Assembly (NCBI GenBank): GCA_009741485.1
Contig: CM019236.1
Coordinates: forward strand, 63,434,038 to 63,498,037
Direction: 5' to 3'
Source of the DNA: Malurus cyaneus samueli
Lineage: Eukaryota; Chordata; Aves; Passeriformes; Maluridae
Length of the DNA stretch: 64,000 bases
A program made the translations under genes and the position numbers. Below are positions 55,701 through 64,000 of this stretch, piece by piece. Below the pieces are notes generated by a model that did not search any database, was not told the DNA's origin, and worked only from the letters and a program-made list of their open reading frames with translations. Numbering within the stretch: position 1 is the stretch's first letter; every line of letters starts with the position of its first letter.

Positions 55701-58215
55701 TCAATAACTGGCATTTTGTCTAGCCACACAATTTTTATTTCAGTTTTGCAGACACTTCCAGTGTCTATTTGCTGAACACTTCAAGGTACTTCAAGATTAG
55801 AATCTCTTTGCAAACAGAAGGTTTACCTTGGCATCTCCATCTGGTATGAAGAGATATGCTCCACTTTTATCTCGGTTACTGGTAGTTCCATACCAAGCAA
55901 AGTCCACCTTCACTTGATGATTTTTACCATCTTCTTTGGTATTTATTTTCTGAAAGGACAGACATTCATGTTAAGTTTCCATAAAGAAGCATAGAAGTTC
56001 TCAAAAGAGTAAAATATAGCATTTTGAAAAAAAATGTAACATACCTCCAGTAATCCAGACATTCCAGAAAACCACAGCTTCATGTAGGCATTTTCTAAGA
56101 TTATATTATCCACAGAATTCTGCATCCCTTTTATCTTGAAAACTGTGTCTGGATTATCCTGTCTGCTATGCCTTACATATATGTTATAGTCAGCTAAAAC
56201 TGCTTCTGAATTCTCATCCTCCAGGACCTGGTAAACTGCAATCCCAAGAGGTGGCACATGTGCCACAAAAGAGATCTGTGGGGAACAAATAAGAAACCAT
56301 TACTACAAATGGCAAAATTTATGTTCAAAGTAACTCCTTTTGCCCAAATAATTTTAGGATGGCTGAGTTTTCCCATAGTCTACAAAGAAATATGAAGAAT
56401 TAAAAAACAAAAATATCTGCATGAATAATATGCTTAGCATCAAGATTACCGTTACATTAATGCAATTATGATTTTTAATCTTGTTAAGAATTTTAGCTGT
56501 GATATGCAGTTCTGAGTATATTTGCTTTTCACTGAAGATGCATATGTACTGCATCAAGTGCACAGATTCTACTTATCACTTAAGTTTGAAATTTAAATTT
56601 AAAATACATTAATTTAAATAAATATAAGGTGTCTCATTTTTAGTCTCTGGGTTTTTTTAGGAGTAAAAATCTGCTCATAATCTGAGCAGAAGAGTAGCAT
56701 ACTAGGTTCATCTCCAAAGCAATTTGTTTAGAATTTGAGGTCCAGATAAGTAATTTTATTTCCACTTCTTCAGACAATAACAGTACCGATTATTGTGCTG
56801 GTTTTGGCTGAAATAGATCTTCATAGTAGCACATATGGTGCTTGGTTTCAGTATTAACCACAGGGATAACCCAAGGATGTCTCAGCAGGGCTTATGCAGA
56901 ATCAGGGCCCCTCCTGCTGCTCCCTCAAGGACGGGGCTGGGGGTGCACAAGGATTTGGGAAGGGAGACAGTTGGAAGGGGACAGCTGAACCCCAACAGAC
57001 CAAAGGGATATTCCAGACCATATGGCATCATGCTCAGCAATAAAAACCTGGGAAGAAAAAGGAAGAGGGGATGTTTGGGAGTGATGGGGTTTGTCTTCTC
57101 AAGTCACTGTTCCATGTGATGGAGCCCTGCCCTGCTGGGGATGGCTAAGCACCTGCCCAACCTTGGGATACAGTGAATGAATCCCTTGTTTTGCTTTGTT
57201 TGAGAGCAGTTTCAGCTTTATCCATGAGCTTTCCGACCATTACCCATCCAACTATATTCTCAACCCCACTGAGTCAGTGAGCAAGCAGTATGGGGCTGAG
57301 CTACTTAACAGGCTTTACCCACAATAAAAACCCCTTTGGAACACAACCGGAGAGACAGCTATTGAATTATATTCACAGAAATACTATACTGAACAAAGTT
57401 CCTTTGTCAAAAAGAATCAAAATGTAAACCTGAAAGCAATATTATTGCTATTTCAGCAATACACTATTACTGTATCATTAAAAATTTAACAAAATAAATT
57501 TCTGATGTGTGATGTGATCTTCTATAATGATGTACAACTCAAAAATTCTTGGAAGTTTTGCTTCAAACAAAAAACAAGAGGTGAGCTCAAAGATTTCTAT
57601 CCAGCTTGAATATTTGGAAGGGATGAGAACATCTGAATGCAAATGCTTGAGTCATTCCACTTGCAAGACTTTCCAGCTGGAGTGCCTGAGAACATACAGA
57701 CTGTGTGACTGCATGTACAGACTATTCCTTGAAGGAAGAAGCAGCTTGAGAAAGTTAGGGGAAAAGACATGCATCCAGTATCTTCATTTCATGCAGATGA
57801 AATGGATCCTTTAAATGTAATAAATGATATCACAAATGTTTAACAGTTTAAGAAACATTACTGCTAAACATGTCGATTTATTTCATTTGTTCAGGCTCTT
57901 TTTACTTGAAATGACTGAATTAATAGCCTTGTCTGCAGAAGGAAGAACTGCCAACATATGAAGTATGCTTTCCATTTTCTTCAACTATGAAGCTACAGTA
58001 TCTGTCAGAAATATATTTTAATGCTTTTTATTTAAAGTAGGGTAAATACCTGGTAAGCTTCACGTGATACTGTAGTTGCTCCATCCCAAACAGCACTAAT
58101 CTGGACAGTAAGAGGTTTTCCCAAGGGAGACAACACTTTAACTTTGGGTGAATTCACAGTGACTGAAACCACTGAAAATCGCTCTTGTTCCGTAGGATTA
58201 TGTACCAAAAGGTAT
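13563..58215 (-). CDS. MAN2A1: MAN2A1, C-terminal ten coding exons (join, partial at 5' end)
   Basis: Alpha-mannosidase II is a type II membrane glycosidase (GH38) of the medial Golgi. It removes two mannoses from GlcNAcMan5GlcNAc2 during complex N-glycan maturation. Ten exons on the minus strand join in order 58050-58215, 56045-56275, 55827-55949, 36346-36460, 32781-32914, 31582-31723, 28572-28705, 18742-18936, 14068-14178, 13563-13715. Every intron is GT-AG, phases agree throughout, and the frame is open to a TGA stop. The total is 1504 nt, about 500 residues, against roughly 1140 for the family. Seen motifs include [40 protein letters not shown] and the C-terminal FRIRLR. The C-terminus (SLSLMHSPP...[10 protein letters not shown]) fits recalled MAN2A1 better than the paralogue MAN2A2, which recalls as ending LRLG. 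The transmembrane anchor and GH38 catalytic aspartates are upstream of the window. The intron 36461-55826 contains an inverted copy of three of these exons. Confidence 0.93.
13716..14067 (-). other. MAN2A1: MAN2A1 last intron
   Basis: The intron is 352 bp, GT-AG, AT-rich. Nothing else was recognised. Confidence 0.9.
14068..14178 (-). CDS. MAN2A1: MAN2A1 penultimate coding exon
   Basis: The exon is 111 nt (37 codons, phase 0), with acceptor CTGTAG and donor AAG|GTATGA. It reads [20 protein letters not shown], then [18 protein letters not shown] second possible acceptor four bases downstream (GTAG|ATA) would break the frame, so the first is used. Confidence 0.95.
14760..14845 (-). mobile_element. 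CR1 LINE fragment
   Basis: The plus strand reads CTGCCCTCCCCTGGACATAC, then CTCCAGCATCTCAGTGTC and CTTGTAG. This resembles the reverse complement of an internal CR1 segment (CTCCTGGAC..CTCCAGCA..TGTCCTTCTTGT). It is short and diverged, and its ends are approximate. Confidence 0.5.
17538..17583. repeat. 23-bp tandem duplication
   Basis: Two adjacent 23-bp units (17538-17560 and 17561-17583), both of the form TGAATGAAGTGTG-AACATTCA, differ at two bases. The array is intronic and no function is apparent. Confidence 0.85.
18130..18240. repeat. T/G-rich low-complexity tract
   Basis: This is a run of TTTG/TTGT-type sequence on the plus strand. It becomes A/C-rich when read in the MAN2A1 direction. 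It could be the decayed tail of a retroelement, but no body was recognised. Confidence 0.6.
18742..18936 (-). CDS. MAN2A1: MAN2A1 coding exon, third from the end
   Basis: The exon is 195 nt (65 codons, phase 0), with acceptor TTTTGCAG and donor AAG|GTAAGG. It reads [20 protein letters not shown], then LNHPFIPM, and ends [15 protein letters not shown]. The middle ([13 protein letters not shown]) is the variable segment of the family. The flanking SFPSLLSH and [11 protein letters not shown] blocks are conserved. Confidence 0.95.
19370..19843 (+). mobile_element. ERV solo LTR (same family as 50690-51179)
   Basis: About 474 bp runs from TGATGCC to AAGCAACA. It aligns along its length with 50690-51179. 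Shared blocks include CCAAGACTCCAGCCTTGGGT, GGAAGGAGTCAGTGTG, a TATAAAAC box near 19707 and CATCAAGTTGTG. No polypurine tract precedes it, so it looks like a solo LTR. I could not find a clear target-site duplication. The family name is not certain. Confidence 0.75.
22253..22505 (-). mobile_element. CR1 LINE 3' end
   Basis: The plus strand begins ATCATAGG-AATAATAGAAAGG, then GCTTGGGTTGGAAAGGACTT, CATCTTGTTCCAATGCC, GGCCTTGAACACTTTCAGGG and GTAACCTGTTCCTGTGCC. This is the reverse complement of the canonical avian CR1 3' region, including the degenerate ATTCTATGAT tail at the 22253 end. CR1 is the dominant LINE in birds, which supports the organism call. It is 5'-truncated as usual. Confidence 0.9.
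23264..23335. repeat. 12-bp tandem repeat (GATGATGATAAA)
   Basis: About six units of GATGATGATAAA run in tandem. The first is 9 bp and the third carries TAT for GAT. Read in plus frame 23213-23683 it gives DDDK repeats. That open frame is antisense to MAN2A1 in an intron and has no other support as a gene. Confidence 0.9.
23427..23427. other. single unresolved base (N)
   Basis: One ambiguous base in otherwise clean intronic sequence, within a purine-rich stretch. It marks a consensus conflict in the assembly. Confidence 0.99.
28572..28705 (-). CDS. MAN2A1: MAN2A1 coding exon, fourth from the end
   Basis: The exon is 134 nt, with acceptor CTTTCAG and donor GTG|GTAGGA. After a split Gly codon it reads [20 protein letters not shown], then [20 protein letters not shown]. 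The [12 protein letters not shown] motif is nearly invariant among Golgi and lysosomal class II mannosidases. This exon lies outside the duplicated arm, whose outer edge is at 30492. Confidence 0.96.
28706..31581 (-). other. MAN2A1: MAN2A1 intron with possible decayed retroelement; contains outer edge of arm A
   Basis: The intron is 2.9 kb. From about 31550 down to 29950 the minus strand shows broken frames that look faintly retroviral, including a basic cluster ([13 protein letters not shown]) near 31350-31380 and a 60-residue open frame at 30334-30516. No LTRs were recognised here. The outer breakpoint of the inverted duplication falls at 30492. Confidence 0.45.
31582..31723 (-). CDS. MAN2A1: MAN2A1 coding exon, fifth from the end (arm A)
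   Basis: The exon is 142 nt (47 codons plus one base), with acceptor ATTGCAG and donor AATG|GTAAAT. It encodes [20 protein letters not shown], then [20 protein letters not shown] and GVASLKN. The LPxQANxYPM and MAYIQD blocks are family hallmarks. The inverted copy at 48988-49127 has two one-base deletions within the YPMTTMAY segment. Confidence 0.96.
31724..32780 (-). other. MAN2A1: MAN2A1 intron (arm A)
   Basis: The intron is 1057 bp, GT-AG, AT-rich. It is repeated in inverted form between 47951 and 48987. No other feature was seen. Confidence 0.9.
32781..32914 (-). CDS. MAN2A1: MAN2A1 coding exon, sixth from the end (arm A)
   Basis: The exon is 134 nt, with acceptor ATGTAG and donor CAG|GTAATT. 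Together with the one base carried over it reads [20 protein letters not shown], then [17 protein letters not shown] and YSDLNGYQ. The DLNGxQ block is conserved across class II mannosidases. An identical copy in the opposite orientation lies at 47817-47950. Confidence 0.96.
32915..36345 (-). other. MAN2A1: MAN2A1 intron (arm A)
   Basis: The intron is 3.4 kb, AT-rich. It contains a 155-codon minus-strand open frame (34150-34617) with no recognisable domain, which is split by a one-base deletion in arm B. No mobile element was recognised. Confidence 0.85.
36346..36460 (-). CDS. MAN2A1: MAN2A1 coding exon, seventh from the end (arm A of the inverted repeat)
   Basis: The exon is 115 nt (38 codons plus one base), with acceptor TTTTTGTAG and donor AGG|GTAAGAG. 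It reads [15 protein letters not shown], then [20 protein letters not shown]. It continues GDAK|PYIF in phase with the 55827 exon. It lies about 100 bp from the inner edge of arm A of the inverted duplication. Its copy at 44293-44406 lacks one base, so this intact version is taken as the functional exon. Confidence 0.95.
36701..36712. repeat. C12 homopolymer
   Basis: Twelve Cs follow an A-rich/ACAC stretch. It lies about 140 bp past the inner edge of arm A and shortly before the noisy spacer. Such runs commonly interrupt short-read contigs. Confidence 0.9.
37150..42840. other. Noisy, probably unpolished sequence block
   Basis: This block has scattered CpGs and clusters such as CGCGCGCG near 41777, GCAGCGCGTCCCGATCGC near 37964 and GCGTTTCTTGCGCGTG near 41831. 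The clean flanking introns are CpG-poor. Ordinary-looking islands occur (about 39080-39500 and 40380-40960). Short open frames here (for example 39770-39961 and 39919-40191) have no recognisable product. I infer raw long-read gap filling. Confidence 0.6.
37231..37305. repeat. TATC/TCTA tetranucleotide microsatellite
   Basis: Tandem TCTA units from 37231, imperfect after about 37260, at the start of the noisy spacer. Confidence 0.9.
42841..44164. other. Ordinary intronic sequence before the gap
   Basis: Base composition returns to that of the normal introns. A 20-bp near-duplication (CTTCCAGGGAGCT-CACTGC) lies at about 43730-43775. No exon or mobile element was recognised. Confidence 0.6.
44165..44189. 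other. Assembly gap (25 N)
   Basis: Exactly 25 Ns. Arm B of the inverted duplication begins at the next base. The 25-base length suggests a placeholder rather than a measured gap. Confidence 0.99.
44293..44406 (+). pseudogene. MAN2A1: Inverted copy of MAN2A1 exon (36346-36460), frameshifted
   Basis: The copy is 114 nt against 115 in the native exon. One C is missing in the HHV codons, shifting the frame. The flanking TAG acceptor and GTAAGAG donor are preserved on the plus strand. It cannot contribute to MAN2A1 mRNA, being antisense to it. Confidence 0.9.
47817..47950 (+). pseudogene. MAN2A1: Inverted copy of MAN2A1 exon (32781-32914), intact
   Basis: It is 134 nt and base-for-base identical to the native exon, reading [19 protein letters not shown] and ending DLNGYQ. 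AG and GT splice dinucleotides are kept. It lies opposite to the gene's transcription. Confidence 0.92.
48988..49127 (+). pseudogene. MAN2A1: Inverted copy of MAN2A1 exon (31582-31723), frameshifted
   Basis: The copy is 140 nt against 142. Two one-base deletions fall in ATGACTACCATGGCT, giving ATGATACCAGGCT. Splice dinucleotides are kept. Together with the other two exon copies this makes three deletions and no substitution in 391 bases. Confidence 0.92.
50212..50689 (+). mobile_element. Probable 3' internal remnant of an ERV
   Basis: The sequence runs from the arm B breakpoint to a polypurine tract (AAAAAGGGGGGAA, 50677-50689) directly before an LTR. That is the layout of a provirus 3' end. 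Reading frames are broken and no viral domain is secure. The 5' part of the element is absent or lost at the 50211/50212 junction. Confidence 0.5.
50690..51179 (+). mobile_element. ERV 3' LTR (same family as 19370-19843)
   Basis: About 490 bp runs from TGATGCC to GGCAACA. It is preceded by a polypurine tract and aligns along its length with the LTR at 19370-19843. It has a TATAAAAC box near 51036. Many small differences and extra single bases separate the two copies, so they are separate old insertions, or this copy also carries sequencing indels. Confidence 0.75.
51180..53118. other. Intronic sequence, unexplained
   Basis: There is no recognised element. A minus-strand open frame at 52375-52629 (84 codons, Cys/Pro-rich near its end) looks more coding-like than its surroundings but has no identifiable product or splice context. 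Confidence 0.4.
53119..53601 (+). mobile_element. ERV solo LTR with 6-bp target-site duplication
   Basis: The LTR is 53125-53595 (471 bp), starting TGTGG and ending CCAACA. It is flanked on both sides by GTCATC (53119-53124 and 53596-53601). It holds GGTATAAAAACCCC (TATA box near 53488) followed by AATAAA (near 53506). It is CpG-rich, unlike the surrounding intron. Six-base duplications are typical of class II (ERVK/alpha-beta-like) elements. The clean duplication and CpGs suggest a fairly recent insertion and LTR-LTR recombination. It lies antisense to MAN2A1. Confidence 0.85.
53368..53431. repeat. 32-bp tandem duplication in LTR U3
   Basis: Two 32-bp units (53368-53399, 53400-53431) share GTCTGTACCTTACGTTACCG and differ at two positions. 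They sit about 60 bp upstream of the TATA box, where duplicated retroviral enhancers usually lie. Confidence 0.9.
53602..55826. other. Intronic sequence with a possible coding relic
   Basis: Mostly AT-rich. About 54155-54369 on the plus strand reads through without a stop, including [18 protein letters not shown] and [17 protein letters not shown], ending at a TAA. It has no start codon, splice context or recognised family. A retroelement fragment is the likeliest source. Confidence 0.35.
55827..55949 (-). CDS. MAN2A1: MAN2A1 coding exon, eighth from the end
   Basis: The exon is 123 nt (41 codons, phase 0), with acceptor CTTTCAG and donor AAG|GTAAAC. It starts [13 protein letters not shown] and includes the strongly conserved GH38 stretch [20 protein letters not shown], ending GDAK. 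It is the last exon before the oversized 19-kb intron that holds the inverted duplication. The next exon in transcription order is at 36460. Confidence 0.95.
56045..56275 (-). CDS. MAN2A1: MAN2A1 coding exon, ninth from the end
   Basis: The exon is 231 nt, exactly 77 codons, phase 0 at both ends, with acceptor CCACAG and donor GAG|GTATGT. It begins [20 protein letters not shown] and contains LADYNIYV and [10 protein letters not shown], ending SGLLE. This corresponds to the MAN2A1 segment with the AHIPPLG and LADY motifs in a C-terminal beta domain. The intron that follows in transcription order is only 95 bp (55950-56044). Confidence 0.93.
56276..58049 (-). other. MAN2A1: MAN2A1 1.8-kb intron with an LTR
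   Basis: GT-AG intron. About a third of it is the LTR from 56794. The rest is AT-rich with no other feature recognised. Confidence 0.85.
56794..57350 (+). mobile_element. ERVL-type LTR resembling TguLTR5
   Basis: It begins TGTGCTGGTTTTGGCTG. It contains GGGGGTGCACAAG, GACCAAAGGGATATTCCAGA, CCATATGGCATCATGCTCAG, ATGGAGCCCTGCC and CTTGTTTTGCTTTG. This matches my recollection of a common songbird LTR (TguLTR5 family). The 3' end is diverged, so the end is approximate. No target-site duplication was secured and no internal region is present. Confidence 0.7.
58050..58215 (-). CDS. MAN2A1: MAN2A1 coding exon, tenth from the end
   Basis: This is the most 5' exon visible. The acceptor follows a long pyrimidine tract (the A run at 58219-58230 on the plus strand) ending CAG, and the donor is CAG|GTATTT. 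The exon is 166 nt and starts two bases into a codon. It reads [16 protein letters not shown] near the start and [17 protein letters not shown] later, ending SREAYQ. This matches the start of the post-catalytic beta-sandwich region of GH38 mannosidases (the HNPxEQER motif). It joins in phase 0 to the exon at 56275. Confidence 0.92.
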
Positions 58216-61200
58216 CTGGAAAAAAAAAAACCATATTTACTAAATTATCTTTGGGGAACTAAGATTCTTCCTTCAGGTTTAATGTCACTGCACATAAATT
58301 TTACATACAGAGGATTAAAACAGCATTAGAACAACAGGTACATACCACAACAAATAAATATACAAAACATAACCAGGAAACAATGGATATTTAACATCAA
58401 TTCTTTGCAGATCTTCTTTTCTTAATGCTATTCTTTCTCTAAGAAATACTGAAAATTCCTAACAAAAAATACATCTATTTCCCATCTTAACTGATGAAGA
58501 ATTGTTATTAATGGTTGCAAGCACAATCAAGATATTTAAGGGTGTTTTAAATATATTTTTCAGACTGAACTGTGAAATTCTCATCCACAATATTTTTTCT
58601 TAACAGTTTAGAAAAAATGAATGAACAAAACTGGTTGTAGATATATATATGTATAATGCATATATATGTGATACATATTCACTAAAGGAACTAGTTTCTC
58701 CTATAAGGGAAAGTACAAAATTGTTTAAATTACAGTTTAACAACATTCATTATAGTAACTGTTTGCCTATCTTCTTAATAAATACATACAGAATAATTCT
58801 TTTTATGTAGTCTTATGCCTTTTGTTCCATTTGAACATAGATTATGTTATTAACCAAAAGAATCAGTCCTGAGCTAAACAGACTGACTTTATTAACCAAT
58901 GTAATTTTTACTATGACAGGTTCATGTATAAAAGGGTATAGAACAAAATTATACCAGAAAATTTGTGGCTCATGCATCTGTAGGACTATCACTGTACTTC
59001 ATGTCTTTTCACTGACAAGCTCAAAGAAAGCAGCTGTTTACAGCTGTTCCCTGAAGTTTCCCTCCTTTAAAAGAAGTAGTTTACAATAAAAATCACCCCT
59101 GCCAAAATTCCTGATATCTTCTTAACTATATACAGCAGAACCAATATTCTATCTCCAACCTCCTTAACCCTCCCCACTGTAAAGTGGTTTGCATCTTCAT
59201 GGGATCTGATCTTTCATCAGTTTCCATGAGATCCATTTCTTACTTATCAAATCACTCCTCCAGCATTTCTTCCAAGCAGATTCTCTTTGTTCTCTGCTCT
59301 CTGTTTTTAATGTAGATTCCTCATGGTTGTCCATGGTTTTCTTTCTTTTGCTTTCACATCTTAAGCCTCAAATTCAATTAACCCCTTCACAGATCAAACT
59401 ACTTCACTTGGAATTGTCTCCATCCAGCCAACCTACAAATCTCATTCAGAATCCTAACCAGGCCACCATTTCCCCTTTATCTTTTCACTGGCTTCCTTCT
59501 CTTTCCCTGCATCAAACTTGGCTGGTAAATTTCTCAGCACTCCACTGCAAACCCTATTACGTCACAATCAGAAGGAAATGAAAGGTTAACTCAAACTTCT
59601 TATTAATTGAATAAACAAAATCAAAGGCTTTATTAGCTTTTTTTTGGATCAAGAATTTTTGAATTATTTGCCATATATAAAATGAGCTTCTCGTAAAAAT
59701 TATTTTCTTTTCAACTCAAATTCCTGTGCTGAAGTATTGTTTAAACCATGACTTCTATGCATACCAATGATTTTCAATGTGTGTGTGTGAGAGATCACAA
59801 CCAAAAATGCTTTGGGATCCTGTCTTTTCCCTTTTTCTTGCTGAAGACTCCTAGATTACTAGACAATTACTAGACAATGTAACCGTTAACCATATTCTGG
59901 GTCAGCTTTTGGAGTCTTTAAGAACTTGTGCAACACTTTCTGAGAACCTCCTCTGGACATGGGTAAGTAATTTTATACTTCTGCTTATCTGGAGCAGTCT
60001 TCTTTCGGGTAAGACTTTAAATTAAATATTTTGGTTAATGTTGATAAGGGGTTTTGTTGGCTTGTTGCCCTTTTTTTAAAAAATAACATTTGTGGAATCA
60101 AAACTAAACTAAACTAACCCTGATTTCAGTCTTGACCCATTACAAAATAGGAAGAGAAAAGAAATAAAATTATTAAACTACCTTTTTAAGAACTCCTCAT
60201 GTACCAGGAAAAAAGAGTGTAAGAACTGCCAGAAACAATATGGATTAAGAGGTGATTGAACACCAAAGCTTAAAATAAATCCTCATTCTCATCCATCAAT
60301 ACAGATTACATCTTTTTCCTTTATTCTTTTTACACATTGAATTTCTCAATTCTTATAAATCCAAGTAAAAGGAGAGCTATGAATATAATATTTTTCAGTA
60401 ATGCTACACATCCTCATTATATTTAAATTATCTGCCAAGCAAAGACCACATTAGTGCAAAAAATATTTCCAGGAACTTGTTCACCTTCCCAGAGATATAA
60501 ATATATTTACAACTTTAATTAGTCTCATGACAAATTTACCCATAACAAAAGACCTTAGGAACTGCAGTAGTATTGTTATATTTTATCAGGCTACTTCTAA
60601 AAATTTGTATTTGGATTAAATAAACCCCTTGTAACAAAATATATACAGTTTATAACTGCTTGAATAAATGTATTTTAAGTTCATTATGTGTCATGTAGAG
60701 AATCAGATAGTCAGTAGAAGCTAGCAAGGACAGGGCAGATTTTCAGCACTTGAAATGCAGGAATTTTGACTAGAAGCTAATATTTTGTTTTGACATACTA
60801 TTTCAGGAGGACAGTAGTATTTATACAAAGTAGGATGTCATTCTTGTGCATTTACAAAAGCACTAATTTAATTAAATCATATTACTTGTGAAGTACCATT
60901 CAACTCCCACCATTAAATAACATCCTACTACAAAAATGGCAGATTATATTTGAAAAAAAGAAGAGCTACACCTCACTTAAGCTGCATGTTCGTTGCAAAG
61001 AATGTTATGCACAACAGTACAACTGCATACGTACCGTGGTTGCACACAGAAGAGCATCTTGATAATATGGAAAGTTTTCCTATCCCTTATTTTCGAGCAA
61101 AAACATAAATACTAACATCTTTTCAGAAGCAGCAAGCAAATATTTTCTTTTCATTATTTGGATCACTGGTACTTGGCAACAACACCAACAAAACAATTAA

Positions 61201-64000
61201 AGTTTGCACCTTTCATCCAGTTAAAGAGTGGAGGGTTTTAAGGCTTACTGGTAAAGTTCATATGAAAAGTTTTATCTGAAATATTTTGTTTTAGAACCAC
61301 AATTATGGTCAAGTGCCAGCTATAATTTCATTTACTCGAGAAATCTAAGAATTCTGAAACTATGTTAATATAAACCGTATTGATACAAAAACCATGACTA
61401 AACTACTCACATGGAGATCATGTATTTCACCTCAGAACTGGAAGCAAGAGTTAATTGCTCTCAGCCCATCAAAAAATTACTGCAGATTTGAGATCTTAAT
61501 CCTAAATTGGATGCATCATTAATATTTGCAATTTAAGAAAAGCAAATCCTGAAACCTGCTTTTCAGACACTTGGAAAGATAGACCTTGTATTCTTTTACC
61601 ACATACATTTTTGGGTCTCTGAAACACCAAACAGGTATCTTTTAGTTATACAAGCATGACCACTTTCCCCAGATAATCCACCATTCATAACATTAATAAA
61701 GCATATTAATTGCATACATTCAAGCATCAAAGAATATTTTGACTAGTCTTTTAAGTAGTACAGATTTAGCTTGTTGTGGAACATTTTCAGCAAGAGCTGG
61801 AAACATCACCCCTACTATTCTTACTTCAAACACTTTCATTATTCAATTAGGAAAACATGTAAATTGCAGTAGCTTTATTTAAAGACAAAAATATGAATAA
61901 AGATGATTTAGATCTCTAACAACTTTAATCTTTGTCTCCTAAAAGAATATTGTTTCTGAAATGGAAGAGTGTCAGTATTTCAAAGGATCATTGTTCTCTA
62001 TTTCTCTGACATGCATAAGCATACGAGCAAATATGTTGAAACACACATTTACTAGTAACACCTACAACACAATTATCATAATTACTCTTTCTTTTAAAGT
62101 TCATTCATCTGTCCTTCACAAGGGATGCATTCAACTAACATGAGAAACCACAACACACTACTAGTAAGTCTCACAGCATCATCAGTGGTGGAGGCTTATT
62201 CAAAGAACACCTCTTCATGACACTTGGATTCACAGTTCAAGACAACAATTTTCATTACTTAGTGGAGCTCCTTTATCCAAATACACTTGGAGAACCAATT
62301 CCTTGAGGAATTCGAGTTACTCAGACTGATCAATTTTATTAAAATATCTCCACCAAACCTTCTGAGACAGATTGGAGCATTTCCCAATATAAATAGTTTC
62401 GTCAGAGTCAGTTCTCTGGACCCATATGCACAATTTTCATGCAAACTTACACAAACAAGACCTTCAAAGCTGATTCGTTTCTTTCACTCTTCTATAGAGA
62501 CTAAGCTAAAAACTGCCTAAGTGATGAAAAAAATTGCAACAAATACACTAAAAACTGAGAAATTATATAAGCCACAAAGCCAAATTATATACTATATCAC
62601 TGGTGTTCCATTGAAGAATGAAAGAGAACAAACATAACCACCTAAGTTCTGAAAACATTGAGGAAGAAGTAATGAAAACAGACTACAATGCTTTAAGTTA
62701 TAGAGAAAAGTAATTCAACCTGTGTTAAAAGTCACCAGAAAGACATGTAGGTTAGTAACTACAATTCAGCTAGAAATGTATTCTTAGTTCTTGACTGTTG
62801 ATGGACTTCGATAGACTAAGACTTAAAAATTGCAAACAAAACTGAAAAAAATCTAAACAACCAAAACTAAAAAATAAAACATTTCATGGAGTGATAAAAT
62901 CAAAACTGTTTCACAACTTAAAATTGCTAGAAAAAATTTTTGTGTCTCAAAATACATAGTTTTTGCTGTGCTGTTGTCTGTGTGTATTGTGAATGGTGTT
63001 TTCTTGAGGGTGTGCCATGGTTTGTTCTTGAAAAAGCCACACAAAGGTCCTGTTTCCTGTGAGAGTGGAGGGATGGATTATGTGCCGATTGTGTGCCTAA
63101 TTTTGCGCCTTTTGCTTGAGCAATGGATATTATGAAGGTTTCTCTGTAGAGTTATAAAGGAGAGAATTCACAGAAATGCATGTGTGTGATTTCTCTCACC
63201 TTTATTGAGTTCAGCTGTGGGTTTGTCATTAGGAAGGGTAATCCTGCAGTGGTTCTGAAACATCAAGCTAAGATTAAAGGAGCTTTTTAAACACAGGATC
63301 ACTGGTTTTATTTATTTCTATATTAACCAAAACTGTCAGATATTACTGCTCTTAGAGCTATGCTAAAATTATATATTTCTATCTCTAAACTACACATTAG
63401 GCTTCCTTTTCAAATGCTGTTATAATCATGGCATTATATTGTGTTAGTTACAGCTCTACTGAATTCTGGTGAATTTACTTATTTATTGGTAGTATCTCTT
63501 TATTTCTTGATGTCACCAGTTTGATATTATAATGAAAAGCTGGTCTCTGGATGGTAGATTCTGTTTCCACCTTTTTATACCTTATGAAAGCAGCACAAGT
63601 TTATATTATGTGCTTATAATTTCAGGTTGAGATTACTATCCTACTAACTATTATGCAGGATTTTATTCATGAACTGCAAAAGATGTTATATTTAAGAAGA
63701 GAAAAAAAATCCTACTGTTTCTCCAAATATAATATTTGATTATATATATTCAGCATTAATATTCTATTCTAGAATAAACAGTTTAATTGGATTATAATTC
63801 ACTGCTTTGATTTTTTTTTTTTCTTGTTAAATCTATGACACTATTGAGATTGTAAGAAGCTATCTGGATGTGATAGAGATGAACATATTAGCACTATTTA
63901 TTTTATCTGGTTAGGTAAGCTGGTAAATCTCCTTAGACTTTACCCAGTCTATGAAAAGCCTCTTGGAGGAAGGTATTGGAATTTCTGTTTTGGGGAGACC
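58216..64000 (-). other. MAN2A1: MAN2A1 intron, continues past the window
   Basis: I found no further exon on the minus strand. The coding part preceding YLLVHNP was not seen, so the next upstream exon probably lies beyond 64000. The stretch is AT-rich with a TATATA-type tract near 58640-58675. No mobile element was recognised. Confidence 0.6.

Larger units (their letters stand above)
36461..55826 (-). other. MAN2A1: Oversized MAN2A1 intron containing the inverted duplication
   Basis: This 19.4-kb intron holds, in order, the arm A inner edge (36563), a C12 run (36701-36712), a TATC microsatellite, a noisy CpG-littered spacer, about 1.3 kb of ordinary sequence, a 25-N gap, arm B (44190-50211), an ERV 3' fragment with LTR (to 51179), unexplained sequence, and a solo LTR (53125-53595). 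Its true length is doubtful if arm B is an assembly artefact. Confidence 0.8.

Noticed and set aside
13563..58215. Assignment to the paralogue MAN2A2
   Set aside because: The C-terminal SLSLMHSPP and [10 protein letters not shown] and the LADY segment fit MAN2A1. MAN2A2 as recalled has a different tail ending LRLG.
61030..61075. Possible short MAN2A1 upstream exon (donor-like GTACGT at 61033 on the minus strand)
   Set aside because: The implied peptide does not resemble the residues expected before YLLVHNP, and the phase does not fit.

Overview
The window is vertebrate nuclear DNA, almost certainly from a bird and probably a songbird. It is AT-rich and intron-dominated. It carries CR1 LINE 3' fragments with the typical avian tail, and an LTR that resembles the zebra-finch TguLTR5 family. 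No bacterial-style genes, tRNA, rRNA or CRISPR arrays were seen.

The only recognisable protein-coding gene is MAN2A1 (Golgi alpha-mannosidase II, GH38) on the minus strand. Its last ten coding exons lie at 58050-58215, 56045-56275, 55827-55949, 36346-36460, 32781-32914, 31582-31723, 28572-28705, 18742-18936, 14068-14178 and 13563-13715. Together they total 1504 nt including the stop. All splice sites are AG/GT and all phases join without a break. They encode roughly the C-terminal 500 of about 1140 residues. The GH38 catalytic half of the gene lies beyond position 64000. Positions 1 to about 13100 are 3' flank with no convincing gene.

The most unusual structure is a large inverted duplication inside MAN2A1. 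Positions 30492-36563 reappear in reverse complement at 44190-50211, about 6 kb per arm with a spacer of about 7.6 kb. The copied arm carries three MAN2A1 exons in the opposite orientation. Across 391 exon bases there are three one-base deletions and no substitutions. The arm starts exactly at a run of 25 Ns, and the spacer at about 37150-42840 looks like unpolished single-molecule sequence with scattered CpGs. An assembly or gap-filling artefact is the leading explanation, but a real inversion-duplication cannot be excluded from sequence alone.

The introns also hold retroelements. These are two related ERV LTRs (19370-19843 and 50690-51179, the second preceded by a polypurine tract), a solo LTR with a 6-bp target-site duplication (53125-53595), a TguLTR5-like LTR (from 56794) and CR1 fragments. 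There are also several small tandem repeats, one of which encodes a DDDK repeat.
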